DNA of 64,000 nt from the NCBI GenBank assembly GCA_963932465.1, contig OZ010795.1:525393451-525457450 (forward strand). Reading direction: 5' to 3'. Source of the DNA: Maratus speciosus. Its lineage: Eukaryota; Arthropoda; Arachnida; Araneae; Salticidae. The first letter of the stretch is position 1. Each line of letters starts with the position of its first letter. Under the pieces are notes generated by a model. The model did no database searches and was not told the origin of the DNA. It worked only from the letters and a program-made list of their open reading frames with translations. Below, in pieces: positions 22,551-34,499 of this stretch. The position numbers and the translations under genes are program-made.

Positions 22551-25500
22551 TAACATTCGCCAACAGTTGACACTGCTATGCTGCATTATTCATGATTATT
22601 TCAATAGCTCTATCTCAAGACCCAATGCACGAATTTTCATCAGACTTTAGCTTATGTTATGATGTAAATTAGAGCTTTTTAGTGATTTGTGTAAATCGCC
22701 CAACAAGTGACGCTGCTATGCTGCATTTCCACAATTTCTGCAATAGCAATATCTCTAGAACTGATGTATGAATTTCCATCAAACTTAATTTTGAGGTAGT
22801 ACCTTATATAAATTGGTCCTGATTAGTTTTTTATGTAAATCGCCCAAAAAGATCTCACTGCCATGCAGAATAGTTTACGATTTCTGAAATAGCGTTATCT
22901 CAAAAACTACTGTACGGATTGACACCAAACTTCAGGATCACTTAGAAGTTGACATAAGTTGCTGCTGGTTAGATTTTTAAACAGATGAATAATCAATTTC
23001 ACGATAATGACATTATGCATTATTTGGTTGAATGAAAACTGATATGAGTTTTGCTGAGAACTTTTTTACGATTTCTGCAATAGTTTTATCTCAAAAACTA
23101 ATGCACGATTATCACCAAACTACAGGTTCAGTTAGAAGTTGACATAAGTTGTTTCTGATTAGATTTTGTCGTAAATCACTGAACCGGTGGCACTGTTATG
23201 CTGCATTTTTCTGGAAGTATTAACATGTATGAGATGGAAAAATGTTTTGGGATTGCCGACTAGTTTTCTAATGCTTTTGTTTTAAGAAAATGCGTATAAA
23301 ATTATGTATTTAAAAATTTCATTGAAACATATTTTTTTAAATATTAAAGTTTATTGAAGATTTTCAATATTTCAAAAATGTAACGCTTATTTGTTTTAGC
23401 TTATTTGGATCTTATTCCTTAAATTTAATATTTCAAAAATAAAGTTAAAAAAAATAAACGTATTTTATCATGCAATACTTAACCGGAAACGAATTAATAA
23501 TTGCAATTTTTGAGAAAATAATACAGACCTTTTTCTTATTGTTCAATGATTTACAGGGTATTTTCATTCGGAAGTAGTTTTACAATTAATCTTTTGTTAA
23601 AGTTAATAATTATTGCAACAAGAGTTAATGTACTTTATATTTCGTTTAAGACAAAGTAGACCCACATAATGCAAAAATACTGTAAAAAATTGACAAAAAA
23701 ATATTACCACTTCTATTTAAATAAAAAATAAATTAAAAAAAATAAATAAAAAACGAATAGAGAATGTAAAAGTAACTTCTCGTGTGTGAATAAAATATAT
23801 TTGAGGACACGAATTGTTATATATTGTAACCAACTTTATATATTTTTAAACAGATGAATAATCAATTTCACTATAATGACATAATGCATTATTTGGTTAA
23901 ATGAAAGCTGATAACTTTAAAGGAACTAACATGCACATATGTACGCAAAGCATTACATAGTAAAATGGTTAAGCAATTGAGTTAATAATTTTTGTTTATC
24001 ATTTCTCTTTCTCTCTCTCTTTTTTTCCCCTGTGGTGCTTATTTTATATGTTGATTAAAAATCTGGATGCACAATTCTTTTATTGCTATAAAATGCATTA
24101 CTGGAAATTTGCGTAGAAAATTCTTTACACATGTAAAGAATCAAAATACATATTAAAAATTATATCCCTACACAAATCCCATATCCTATTATCACCATAA
24201 AAGTTTTGCTGAGAACTATAATTTTCAGCTTTTTTTTTTTTTCAAAATAATATACATTATTTTTTTTAAATAAATAAACTTTTTAAATAAATATTTCGTT
24301 AATAATTCTAAAATTTCACAACATATTTCTCGTATTTTTTTAATTACTATTTTTATTATGCTTATTATTATTGAATATGGAAAATTTACAAAATCCTCAA
24401 TCATACAAATTTAACAATTCCTTCTTAATTTACAAAAAAATATAATAGTAAAATCTTCTTTTTATGTTCTAAGTCCAATATGTTACCTCATCGAAGAATG
24501 CGAAATTTTGTATAATTTGTAGTTTATAGGATTTTACAATCATAATAATAATAATAATAATAAATTTTTTTTTGTCTATTAGAGCATCATTTATACTACA
24601 CCTCCAAAACAAATTTACGTGAAATTTCATGCACATGGTTTTAATATTGAATTCCAAGAAATTGGTAAATAGAGACGTTAAATTAAAGTTTACAGTCAAG
24701 ATTTTACAATTAAATTTAAATTTTCGCATAAAATTAATGCTTATGAATAGTACGCAGTAGAAATGTCGAACGAAGTACTTCAGGCCATCTCGTTGAAAGT
24801 TTTAGTTTACTATTAAATTAAAGTTTCGAAAAATCGTTGATAATTTCTAGGATATGTATACAATCGCTTACAGAAAATTCAGAACGTTAATTCTGATAGT
24901 AACTATATGTTCAATATAACTGGTGTTGTGAGATATTTTTTTCACATTTTTTTTCGCATTTTAAGTTATGAATATTTTATTATAGAATTTAAAAAGATAT
25001 TCACTAAAATCAGGCGTAAAACAGCAAAAATGCATGAACTATTCCAATGAGAATGAAGTCATTAAAATTTGTACTTCATATGTTTTTCCTGAATGCATTT
25101 AAAAAGAAAAAAAAAACCTGTGTACGACTGGAATTACTACTAATATTTTAATGATTTAGTATTCTTCTCTACGACAATTAGCAGTTTCTAAATTGTACAA
25201 TATAAATTTTAAATAACTAGATAACTTACAATTTTATGATTTTTTATTTTAAAAAGTCCTAAAATTCTATCAGTCTTATATTTTGGATTTTCTTTTAACT
25301 TATATTCCCTTGTAATATTTAAAATTTTCACTACGATATGCAATAAAAGAGCGTGAAAAATTTCTACTTTTAACGAGCGTGAAAACATTTGACAGTAAAA
25401 TATAAAATCATTTACAGAACTTTCTTAGGGATATTTTTAGAATTTCTCTTTCGTTCAAGAATTCGCTTTAGAAAAATATGATACTCAGCTGAAAAAAATA

Positions 25501-25763
25501 TAAAATATGAAAATAAATAAACATCTTCCATTCAAATGTATCTGCATTTTATAGCTAAAATATTTTATTACAAAATAAATTAAAACTATACGTTGGGACC
25601 AAAATGTGATTCTCTTACGTAAAATTAGAGAATTCTTCATATTCTATTTCACGATTTTATATTCGAAATTCAACAAAGTCAGAATATTTTCGTCCTTTTA
25701 GTAAATACATAATTTAACACGTTAATCTGTACTGGAAATATAAGTTTTACAATATATTTATCA

Positions 25764-25794
<31 letters not shown>

Positions 25795-26835
25795 TATAAA
25801 TGAAATATATATATATATATATATATATGAAAAACATACAATAAAAACTATGGTTGATATTATTTGCCGTTTTATATTATATTCTGTGACCCATTTCTTT
25901 CTTCATACTTTCAACAATTCAGGCATATTTATTCTGAAAGCTTTTTCTGATTGTGATAGATACAGAGATTTAAAACTGAATATATATTTTATTTTGGTTG
26001 ATATGGTTTCACCATACATCGATATAGGATTTATGGTTTCTTAACATTTAAATCCACGAAATATAAGACATGTATTTTTGTTGCAGTATATATAAAATTT
26101 TATTTTTCAAGAAGACGCCTTTCTTTTTTAATCGATTCGAAAAAAAGTAGGAGATTCTCAATTTGTCGCGTATGTAATTTTTTATTTATGTTTACAGATT
26201 AGGACGAAACTATGTGACCTATTCATATGAGGTTTTTCATGGAACGGGGATACTCTCAATTGGTCAGATTCAAATTGAATCAAATTTTGTTCAATATTTT
26301 GGGGGGAAAAAAATTAAAGAAAATAAATAAACATTTTTTTTTTCTTTTTTTTTCATTTTCAACGATTTTAACAAAGTGACGTAACGATATGTCAAGCGAG
26401 AATGTCGCTTCAATACCCGGCGGTTTTTCTCATATTAAACGGTTATGTTTCTAGGATTGTTGCAGAGTAAACCAAAAATAATTGTTTTAATCGCAAAAAA
26501 CCTTTATGAGGTAAGCAATCATTTAAAAAGAATCAAAACCGTAAAGCGTTTAAATTCACTCAAGATTTCTGCGGTACACTCCCTTGATTTGAAGAACTGT
26601 ATTTTTACAGTGGAGGGAATTGTATACTAATACAGGAACGGCAAAAACCCTATCAAACTTTTGAATTTATTGTAATTTTTCTTTTCGTTTTTATTTATTT
26701 ATTTATTTATTTTTAATATTGTAATTATTTCTTCTACACTTTCCATACATAAATTTAATTTTTTATAAAAATTGATTTTTATGGAGGAATTAACGGAAAT
26801 ATTTAAAGATTAAATGAAACGATCTTTACATTTGC

Positions 26836-26839
<4 letters not shown>

Positions 26840-26885
<46 letters not shown>
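26840..26885. repeat. Poly(A) run, 46 nt
   Basis: Stands between TTTGCACAT and CGATAGAAACG. No retroelement body or TSD was recognised beside it. Confidence 0.95.
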
Positions 26886-26886
<1 letters not shown>

Positions 26887-27809
26887 GATAGAAACGATGA
26901 TTATTTGTTAGAAACGTATACATTATTTCAATATTTGAAAATTTTAATGCTTAAAGTATTTAATATTTAAAACAAGTCCATATTAAATCAATAAATGTAC
27001 ATTTTGATGCGTGTTTTCCTATATATATATATATATTTACTTATTTATTTACTTTTTTGCTATAAAGAATATAAAGCAAAATCTGTATTTACATAACAAC
27101 TGCTCTACAGAATGCAAGCACACGAATAAAATTTATTTGAAATAAAATTTAATTATGCATAACTATTAGTAATGTATAACAAATAAATTAATTAAAATAA
27201 GTATAAAAAAATAGTTTTAAGAAAGACCACCTTTTTAGAAGTATTCAATGTTCACCTTGAAAATTATGCCTAATTTTTAAAATTCTAATCATGTTTCTTT
27301 TCCAAAAATTTCCATTATATACAATACATTGATATGGTATTAACACCAACTTCGATTAACAAAAATTCCTTGATTTCTTTCTGCCTTGATAGAGAGCGCA
27401 CGCCAATGAACTTGTTAAAAAATATATTTTTTCTGCTGTGTTTCTTTTTAAAGATAGAGCAACAGTTGCGAAAAAAAATGAAGCCTTATCATTTTTTTTT
27501 TAATTTCTGAATTAACTAATTGATATCTCAAAGTATATTAGCAAAATAATTAATATTAAACTGTTAATTGATAAAAGAGTATCTTTTAAATAGACTTTTT
27601 AAAATAGGATATGCATTTTTTAAATAATTTATTTTCTAGATTTTAGCCTATTAAATGTTTCTTTTTCTGATTTTTATTTTTCAGTTTCATAGACATTTAG
27701 CATAGTTTAGCGTGCAGTACATAATTGAAACCATTGTATTTTTAACTCATATAAAATTTTGCGTGTATGACTCGCGAGACTATCTGACGATTTATTATTT
27801 CTCCTGGGG

Positions 27810-27838
27810 AAAAAAAAAAAAAAAAAAAAAAAAAAAAA
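27810..27838. repeat. Poly(A) run, 29 nt
   Basis: Follows TCTCCTGGGG. No element boundary seen. Confidence 0.95.
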
Positions 27839-27978
27839 CATAAAATTAATATTATTATTTATAATTAATTTCTGAAAATATTTCAATGTTGTATTGCTAT
27901 CGAAAGGAAATTCAATTTTTATTATTATAATATATCATGAAGTGGGTCAAAAACCCTTTAAAATTTTCTATCTATATA

Positions 27979-29679
27979 GTAAAGCGAGGAGAGTCTGCGC
28001 ACATTTCAAAAGAATACTAATAAAAAAAATCTAAATATTAATATTTTGCTAAACTATGCATGAATAATTTTGACTTCATTTGTTTTTTATGCATTCCCAT
28101 TGTTATTTTGTTGTTATACTGTAATTTAATAGAACAGCAGTAATAAAACCAAGAAAACTATTTTGCGCAATCTCTCCTTACAGGGTAGGAGAGAACGCGC
28201 ACATGGGTAGGATAGATTGCGCACATAGGTAGAAAAGATTGTTACTAATAATAACTAGAATTAAATTGTTAACAATAATAATTACACTTAATCGACATTG
28301 TTGAAAGGTTTTTGTGAGTAAATATTATTGTATTAGGAGGGAATATTTCAACCAAATGTTTAAATAATAAATAAAAGAAAGTATTTTAACAACAGTTAAA
28401 AATTTTAATTTAAGAATATTAAAATATCAGAAAAAGAAAGCCCTACTAAGATTACAAAATAACATTAATTTAGTTGATAACATGTTTAACTTGAAAATTA
28501 CTTCATTTCTATTTCCGCAGTTTCATTGTATTTTGTTTGCTAACCGAAGTTTTCGTCGTCCACAATCGATGCACTTATTGTTGTAAATCGTGCATCTTTC
28601 GTGCAATCACCTGCAACAAGCAATACATTTGAATCTAGTCATTTGTCGAAGTTGTCTCCCGGTAGAGTCCCAGACATTCAGTGCACTCATCCTCATTGAC
28701 CTTCGGTTTTTTTCCTTGAGTTTTTTTATCCTACTTTTTGTGGAAGCACCTTATCTTCAGCTTTTTTTTTTTTTAATTGTAGCGGCATCCTTCTTAAGTC
28801 TTTTTTCATGTATATTTTGTGGATTAGTAACATTAGTTTCACTCTGTTTCCTTTTGATTTCGATGGCATTACACTACTTGGAATGGGTGAAAGCTTTTCC
28901 AAAACATTGTATTAGAAAATTTATTTTAGTTAACAAAATTAATTTATTAGCAAATTAATTGCTCATAAATAAAAAATATATAGATATTTAATTAAATTAT
29001 TAACAAATATATTATTAATTTATTAACAAAAATAATTACATAAAATTTATTTAATAACAACTGTATTATTAATTTAGTAATAAAATTTTTAACTGCAAAA
29101 GTATTTTTTTGCAAATTAATTCGTTGCCAAATTTAGTTTTGATAATTATGTGTTTTCCCGAAATTATTTCAAAATTGATTCATTCATATGTTTTACACGT
29201 AATTTGCAATTCGTGCAAATTTATCAATAAGCTGTGTAATCTTTCAGAACACTTAAACCTATGGGAAAAACTTATGGATGGCCGCGCCATCTCTCCTAAA
29301 TAGCATATGCGCAAACTCTCCTATTTTGGTAGGAGAGATTGCGCGGCCTTTTATTTAAATATAGCTGCTTCTAAAATGAATTTTTGGTGTTCACATACTT
29401 AGCCCAGTTTAGTAGTTTATAAGAAATCGTTTAAGTTCAAAATATTTTGTATTACTGACGTTCTATAAAAATTCTGACTAACAGTTATGAAAATTCAAGC
29501 ACTTACTTTGGAAAAACAAAACAAAATAGCAATGCTTTATCCAAAACGCTTGGAACAATCAACATGCACATTCATGTAGACGCTGCACTAATTCTGCTGT
29601 ACAACTACCTGGAGTCGCTGGGCGCGAACTCTACTCCTTTCCGTCGAATTTCTTTGTGCGCAATCTCTCCTCGCTTTAC
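27979..29679 (-). mobile_element. pogo-like element with 26-bp TIRs
   Basis: GTAAAGCGAGGAGAGTCTGC starts after TA (27977-27978). The right end, read inward, is GTAAAGCGAGGAGAGATTGC, next to TA at 29680-29681. TGCGCACA follows in both ends. Sub-terminal motifs of the type GGTAGGAGAGATTGCGC recur near 28185-28235 and 29325-29345, as expected for transposase binding sites. A broken transposase tail on the minus strand (28544-28870) supports the assignment. Confidence 0.8.
28544..28870 (-). pseudogene. C-terminal zinc-finger tail of a pogo-like transposase, broken
   Basis: The minus strand has a lysine-rich linker, then ECTECLGLYRETTSTND, a stop in place of the expected Trp, and after a one-base shift IQCIACCR, a stop, LHERCTIYNNKCIDCGRR. 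The spacing CxxC, CxxC, HxxC, CxxC is that of a PHD-like C4HC3 finger, found at the C-terminus of many arthropod pogo-type transposases. The DDE domain is not readable. The plus-strand 122-codon ORF over the same bases is its shadow. Confidence 0.7.
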
Positions 29680-30672
29680 TATATGCAGAAAAACCAGGTT
29701 GAGTAAATAAAAGAGTGCAAAAGTGATTTTCAGCTATTTTTTTATATTAAAAAAAGTAAATCAAAGTATATAAAGTATTTAACTAAATACCTTAATACAC
29801 TTTTCACTTAAATTAACTTAATAAAAGAAAATTATCATAAAATATTACTCATTTAAAATCTTTATGTTGATTTATGTTGATGTTACTTTATGTGTCTAAA
29901 ATATCATATCTTTGATGAATTTCTGTAGATTTATCATTAACAACTTATCTTTGGAAAACTTTTAATGCCTTTAAAACTTTTAGACCTTGAACTCTCCACA
30001 AAAGTGGCATTTTGGAATGTATCTGAGTTACTACATTTTTATATTACGATTATTTAAAAGACAAACAGACTTTAAATAACTTGTGTAACTTAGATTTAAA
30101 AGTGTGGAAATCTCTTTTCCAATTTTAGAAGTTTTTGACAATGCAGAAAGAAAAAAAAGTGTCTTCCAATTTATTTATCCGGACTATTCTTTTAACACAA
30201 AAGAAGTCTTCCTCTTTTTATTATATTGATTTTGATTGAATTTTCTTTCATTTAGTCGAAAGTTTTACAGTATTTTAAATCTCTTTTAGAAAAAAAAAAG
30301 GTATAAATCAGATCAAAATTAAAATTGTTAATCAATTAATAATTTTGTTATTGAAATTAAAATAGATATTTTTGAAATTGAAATAAATCTATAATACATA
30401 TATTTTCAGCCTAAAAAATTTTCCTCTTTAGACTTAGAGGTATTTCATTTAAACAAAGGTGGCAGTCAACAATTTAAATGATTAATTCTTAACGGATGTG
30501 TGCTGTATATTTTACGAACAATATTTATAGTATTTGAAATACAAGATATTTCATAACATTAAAAAGAAATATATGATACAATTGTTCACTGAATTTATTT
30601 TTTGGCGTCATTTGGGAGAAAAAGGTGTACGAAACATTGTTCTTGAAAACATTTGCATTTAAGGCTATAAAT

Positions 30673-30716
<44 letters not shown>

Positions 30717-31460
30717 TATTATAACTTATCTGTTCATTATACACTTTTGGAGATTTTCGAAATTCTTTACAACTAGACAATAATATCATATTTATTTATA
30801 TGGATTTTTTAATCAATTAATTTATTTACATTTTAAATCGATGAAAGAACTGTTTTAATAAGGATAATTATATAAATTCATATAATATTAATACAACTTA
30901 TTTACAAAGTCGAGCATTTTTTCTGATTTTTCTCAGTATCATCTTCAGACCAATCTATATTATAAATTAAAAATATGCTGTTCAGTAACATGGATGTCAT
31001 TTCGACCGTGGCAACAACCAAACAAATAACTTTCGTTTTTGCTGTATTTTTTCCAGCGTCTAACCGTCACACATTTAAATTTTGCATTCCATCGAATTGA
31101 ATAAAGAAATTATTTTAAATGCAATTTGTTTGTAAACGTTCTCTCAATTTACTGATATTTTCTGGTTTTAAACATAATTTCAAAGCATGATTTTTTTTTT
31201 TTTCGCATTCATCCTGTTTAGGAAGAATTAATCCGTTTTCTCAAAAATAAACATAAATATTTCTGAATTTATTTCCGAATAACATCTATAACGAAATTGA
31301 AATTTTATCATTAAATAAATAAAAATGATAATATAACATAAATATAAGACATCTGTAATTGAAATGCGGAATAATCAAGTTTAAAAGACTCCTGTACTTA
31401 ACAAAATTAATGTAATGTTTTTCGTTATTAACCTTTGGAAATATTAATAAATGTGTCTTT
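29680..31460. other. Intergenic, no gene seen
   Basis: AT-rich. A poly(T) run lies at 30674-30713. No terminal repeats or RNA genes were recognised. Confidence 0.5.
30674..30713. repeat. Poly(T) run, 40 nt
   Basis: Between GGCTATAAATG and ACATATTATAAC. No element recognised around it. Confidence 0.95.
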
Positions 31461-31462
31461 TG

Positions 31463-31663
31463 CACTGTTAAAAATTTGCAGCATTCTGGCAGGTCATCTG
31501 ACCGTTTTTTTCCGAAAACGGTTACACAACCGTAATTTAACACTATTATGACCATATTATTGGCCATTTTATGGTCAGAATATAGTTAAATTATGGTTAT
31601 GAAACCGTTTTTCCAAAAAACGGTCGAATGACCTGCCAGAATGCTGCAAAATTTTTAACAGTG
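31463..31663. mobile_element. CACTG-ended MITE, 201 bp, nearly perfect palindrome
   Basis: CACTGTTAAAAATTTGCAGC at the left is mirrored by the complement at the right. Long arms include GCATTCTGGCAGGTCAT and CCGTTTTTT...AACGGT. The dinucleotide TG flanks both ends (31461-31462 and 31664-31665), which may be a 2-bp target duplication. The 93-codon minus ORF over it is a chance frame. Confidence 0.85.
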
Positions 31664-31933
31664 TGCATAAATAAATTATATTTTATTATGACAATAATTA
31701 CGTATATTTGAATAAAGAAAATACGTCAGATAATTTTTAGGCCATTCACGTGAGAAATCTTCTTATTAAATTCTATTGTCTATTAAATTTTCACATCCAA
31801 TTTTTATTAGAAAATATGTAATGAAATAAAGACAATTATAATAAAGACAAATTTTAGCTGTACACTGGATATATGTTAATTAAAAAAATGAAAAGTTCGT
31901 TTATTAATGTAATAAAGTATTCTGTTTTTAAGC

Positions 31934-32566
31934 AAACCGAGCACAAGCTGAAAAAGGAAATAGAATGAGAATTTGATCTTAGGAGTTTTATTAGTAATTG
32001 AGAGATAGGCTAATTTAATAGGGAATCAAAAGTTAGAAACTTAGTTTGTATTTATATCGTCTGGTACGTCATTTAACATTTATATAAAAAAATCCCATAC
32101 TAGTTACGTAAAAGAAATATTTTTGAAACTGAAACAAAACATTATTACTTCCCATTCTTCTTTCCCATACGTATTGTGATTAATATAGATTGATAACGGA
32201 TGTATTTAACCCTTCACTGCATCATGTGCCAAATCTGGCACATGATGCAGAAACCGAGCACAATCTGAAAAAGGAAATACAATCAGAATTTGATCTCAGG
32301 TGTTTTATTAGTAATTGAGAGATAGGCTAATTTAATAGGGAATGTAAGGTTAGAAATTTAATTTTTATTTATCCTTTCTGGTAAGTCATTTGATATTTAT
32401 ATAAAAAAATCCCAAACTAGTTCCGTAAAAGAAATATTTTTGAAATTGAAACAAAACATTATTACTTTCAATTCTTCTTTCTCATACGTATTGTGACTAA
32501 TATAGATTGATAAAGGATGTATTTAATCCTTCACTGCATCATGTGCCAAATCTGGCACATCCTTAG
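31934..32566 (+). repeat. 317-bp tandem duplication
   Basis: Two copies start AAACCGAGCACAA(G/T)CTGAAAA (31934 and 32251). They remain alike through TAGGCTAATTTAATAGGGAAT and TTCACTGCATCATGTGCC. Divergence is a few percent by eye. The junction coincides with a perfect hairpin. Confidence 0.9.
32217..32250. repeat. Perfect hairpin, 15-bp arms, 4-nt loop
   Basis: CTGCATCATGTGCCA, loop AATC, then the exact complement. It follows TTTAACCCTTCA, so it resembles the start of a piggyBac-type TIR folded on itself. In the second repeat copy only the inner 8 bp of the stem survive. Confidence 0.85.
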
Positions 32567-33477
32567 AAACATGACAATTTCCATTATGTGCCATTGATTT
32601 GGCTAATATGATCGCAGTAGCTGATCAAGAACAATACAAAGAATGGTATAACACTTATTTTGTACATGTCATATGGCTGCATAGTATTGAAAAAAAAATA
32701 GAATTTGTTCTTTGGAAACAAAAAAAGTATCCATCAAGCAATTAAGATACTATTTACTTTCATTATTTTTACTGAATACTTAAATTATTAATATAATAAA
32801 ACTTGCAGAGTGTTAAGAAGACAAAATTAATTAATTTAAGCTCATTTAGTTGTAAAATATAGCAATATAATAATTAAAAACGCTAAATGTGTACATGTGG
32901 TACACACCATAAAATGTAAATTTCAGCTGAAATTTTGAAAATTATTATTATTTTTTTTACTATTTTTTCCATTATTAGACCGATATTTAAAAAGATTAAA
33001 AAAAAAGAGAAAAAAATCATAAAAATAGAAAAAAATCGTGAAGGGTTATCGGATAATCGATTTTTACATAGTTCAGATGCGGAAATACTCTCGGTGTTCA
33101 TCTCACCCTATTTCTAGCGGAAATCTAAATTTAATTTCAATAAACGATTAAATTCTATATAATTCTCGAAACCTTACTAATGAACAAAATAAATTCACAG
33201 AAATTATATCTCTAAATAGAACTATTAAGGTCTATTATTCGTTTATATTATCATATTTAATACGCAAGCATCCGTCCTTTTGATTTATTTTTTAAATTGA
33301 GTCGAATGAATGACAGTAAATATTGAATTAATTTTAAACGATGATATAAATTTTGCGATTTTTCTGACACATTTCATGCTAAAACGCATCTATTATATTT
33401 ATCTTATATAAAGAACTGTTTGAATGAAATTTGTTCATGTTTGTATATTTAGACAAAAGTGTTTTGTTCAAGGTTCA
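32567..33477. other. AT-rich, possible piggyBac-type right end
   Basis: GTGAAGGGTTAT at 33038-33049 is the complement of the TTAACCCTTCAC seen at 32207-32218, so the interval could be a decayed TTAA element. Only about 8 bp of TIR match, and I see no transposase. The paired ORFs at 32883-33117 are AT-rich noise. Confidence 0.35.
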
Positions 33478-33551
33478 TCAAGAATATACTGAATATTAAA
33501 GGCGTGAATAATCACATTGCTAACAAGTCGTAAACCAACTTAATGAAAAAT

Positions 33552-33623
33552 GTCCAAGCCGGGAATCGAACCCGGGCCCATAGAATAGATCTCCAGTGCT
33601 CTACCACACTAAGCCACAAGAAC
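33552..33623 (-). tRNA. tRNA-like (tRNA-derived) sequence, minus copy
   Basis: On the minus strand it has GTTCTTG, a D-arm region with box A TGGCTTAGTGTGG (two extra bases), box B GGTTCGATTCC and 3' CTTGGAC. The anticodon arm is broken. I read it as the RNA polymerase III head of a SINE-like element, not a working tRNA. Confidence 0.55.
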
Positions 33624-33998
33624 GATGCCAAGCTTGGCATCTCTCACTTATATAAGTCGGTAAGGCTGCAACCGCAGCACTAGATGGAAAAGTCTACATG
33701 AGCACACAATCTAGTGGCGAAACATGAGATGCAAATGAACCCAGCATCGGTGAATATACAATTTTAATTAATTTTTCAACTACTTTTCAGCAGTGAAATT
33801 ACGCTTGAAATTATTGAATATTAAAGACGTGAATAATAACATTGCTAACAAGTGGTAAACCAACTTAGTGAAAAATGTCCAACCGGGAATCGATATCCAG
33901 CTTGGCATCTCTCAAGTCTTTTCCAAAGACTTTTCCATCTAGTGCTGCGGTTGCAGCCTTACCGACTTACATAAGTGAGAGATGCCAAGCTGGGTATC

Positions 33999-34068
33999 GT
34001 CCTTGTGGCTTAGTGGTAGAGCACTGGAGATCTATTTCAGGGGCCCGGGTTCGATTCCCGGCTTGGAC
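33999..34068 (+). tRNA. tRNA-like (tRNA-derived) sequence, plus copy
   Basis: Box A TGGCTTAGTGG at 34006-34016 and box B GGTTCGATTCC at 34048-34058 match the consensus. The T-arm CCGGG/CCCGG is perfect. The anticodon stem CTGGA/TTCAG closes a 7-nt loop GATCTAT, but position 33 is A where U is expected, and the acceptor stem pairs at only five of seven positions. Promoter function is plausible. Decoding function is unlikely. Confidence 0.6.
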
Positions 34069-34499
34069 ATTTTTCACTATGTTGGTTTACGACTTGTTAG
34101 CAATGTGATTATTCACGTCTTTAATATTCAATAATTTCAAGCGTAATTTTACTGCTGAAAAGTAGTTGAAAAATTAATTAAAATTCAAGAATATACTTTT
34201 GAAAATATGAATACCTTTTTTTTGTCCTCCTTATACCTTTAGCTGGAAATTGCTTAAATTCTTGCTTGAGATACAGAGATAAGGAGAACTGAAATTATTA
34301 TATAGCACAACAAGCTTTAAACAAATATGAAGAATCTATTTTAATGAAGAAATAAAAAATATTTGTAATATATGTTATTAATTAATTGGTATTATCCGTT
34401 TCTAATGAAATAGTTACATACATCATGTCCACACATAGACATTGAATTTTTTCAATGGACTACGGTGATATATAAAAGGGATGGAGCTGAAACATGGAC

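Larger units (their letters stand above)
21840..23220 (+). repeat. Helitron-associated ~145-bp tandem repeat family, second locus
   Basis: Diverged units carry CGCCCAACAAGTGACGCTGC, GCAATAGC(T/A), ATCTCAAGA and ATGCACGAATTTTCATCA, and continue on both sides of the N gap. They match the units at 60300-61130 in the same orientation and those at 8270-8830 inverted. The segment 22280-22550 inside this range is different and belongs to duplicated block C. Confidence 0.75.
23230..27978. other. Long AT-rich intergenic stretch with microsatellites
   Basis: No convincing gene. Contains (TTA)/(ATA) repeats near 24545-24565 and 25771-25792, (AT)n at 25808-25828 and 27020-27035, a (TTTA)n near 26695-26712, and two poly(A) runs. 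Sequence near 23265-23330 (TTTTAAGAAAATGCGTA) resembles 57365-57420 and may extend duplicated block C. The small ORFs at 24469, 25850 and 26445 have AT-driven composition and no family resemblance. Confidence 0.5.
33491..34184. mobile_element. tRNA-headed palindromic retroelement with 13-bp TSD
   Basis: Flanked by TCAAGAATATACT at 33478-33490 and 34185-34197. Inside are two minus-strand units (33491-about 33747, about 33748-33910) and one plus-strand unit (about 33930-34184), so the element is partly tandem and partly head-to-head. Units share AACATTGCTAAC(A)AGT, the tRNA-like part, GAGAGATGCCAAGCTTGG, and GTGCTGCGGTTGCAGCC. The long TSD points to insertion by target-primed reverse transcription, as for SINEs. 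No protein is encoded. Confidence 0.75.

Noticed and set aside
28590..28958. 122-codon hydrophobic plus-strand ORF resembling a membrane protein
   Set aside because: It is the antisense of the Lys-rich pogo transposase tail. Antisense Lys codons give Phe and Leu.
33875..34108. 77-codon ORF
   Set aside because: It reads straight through the tRNA-like sequence and the palindrome, so it is not coding.
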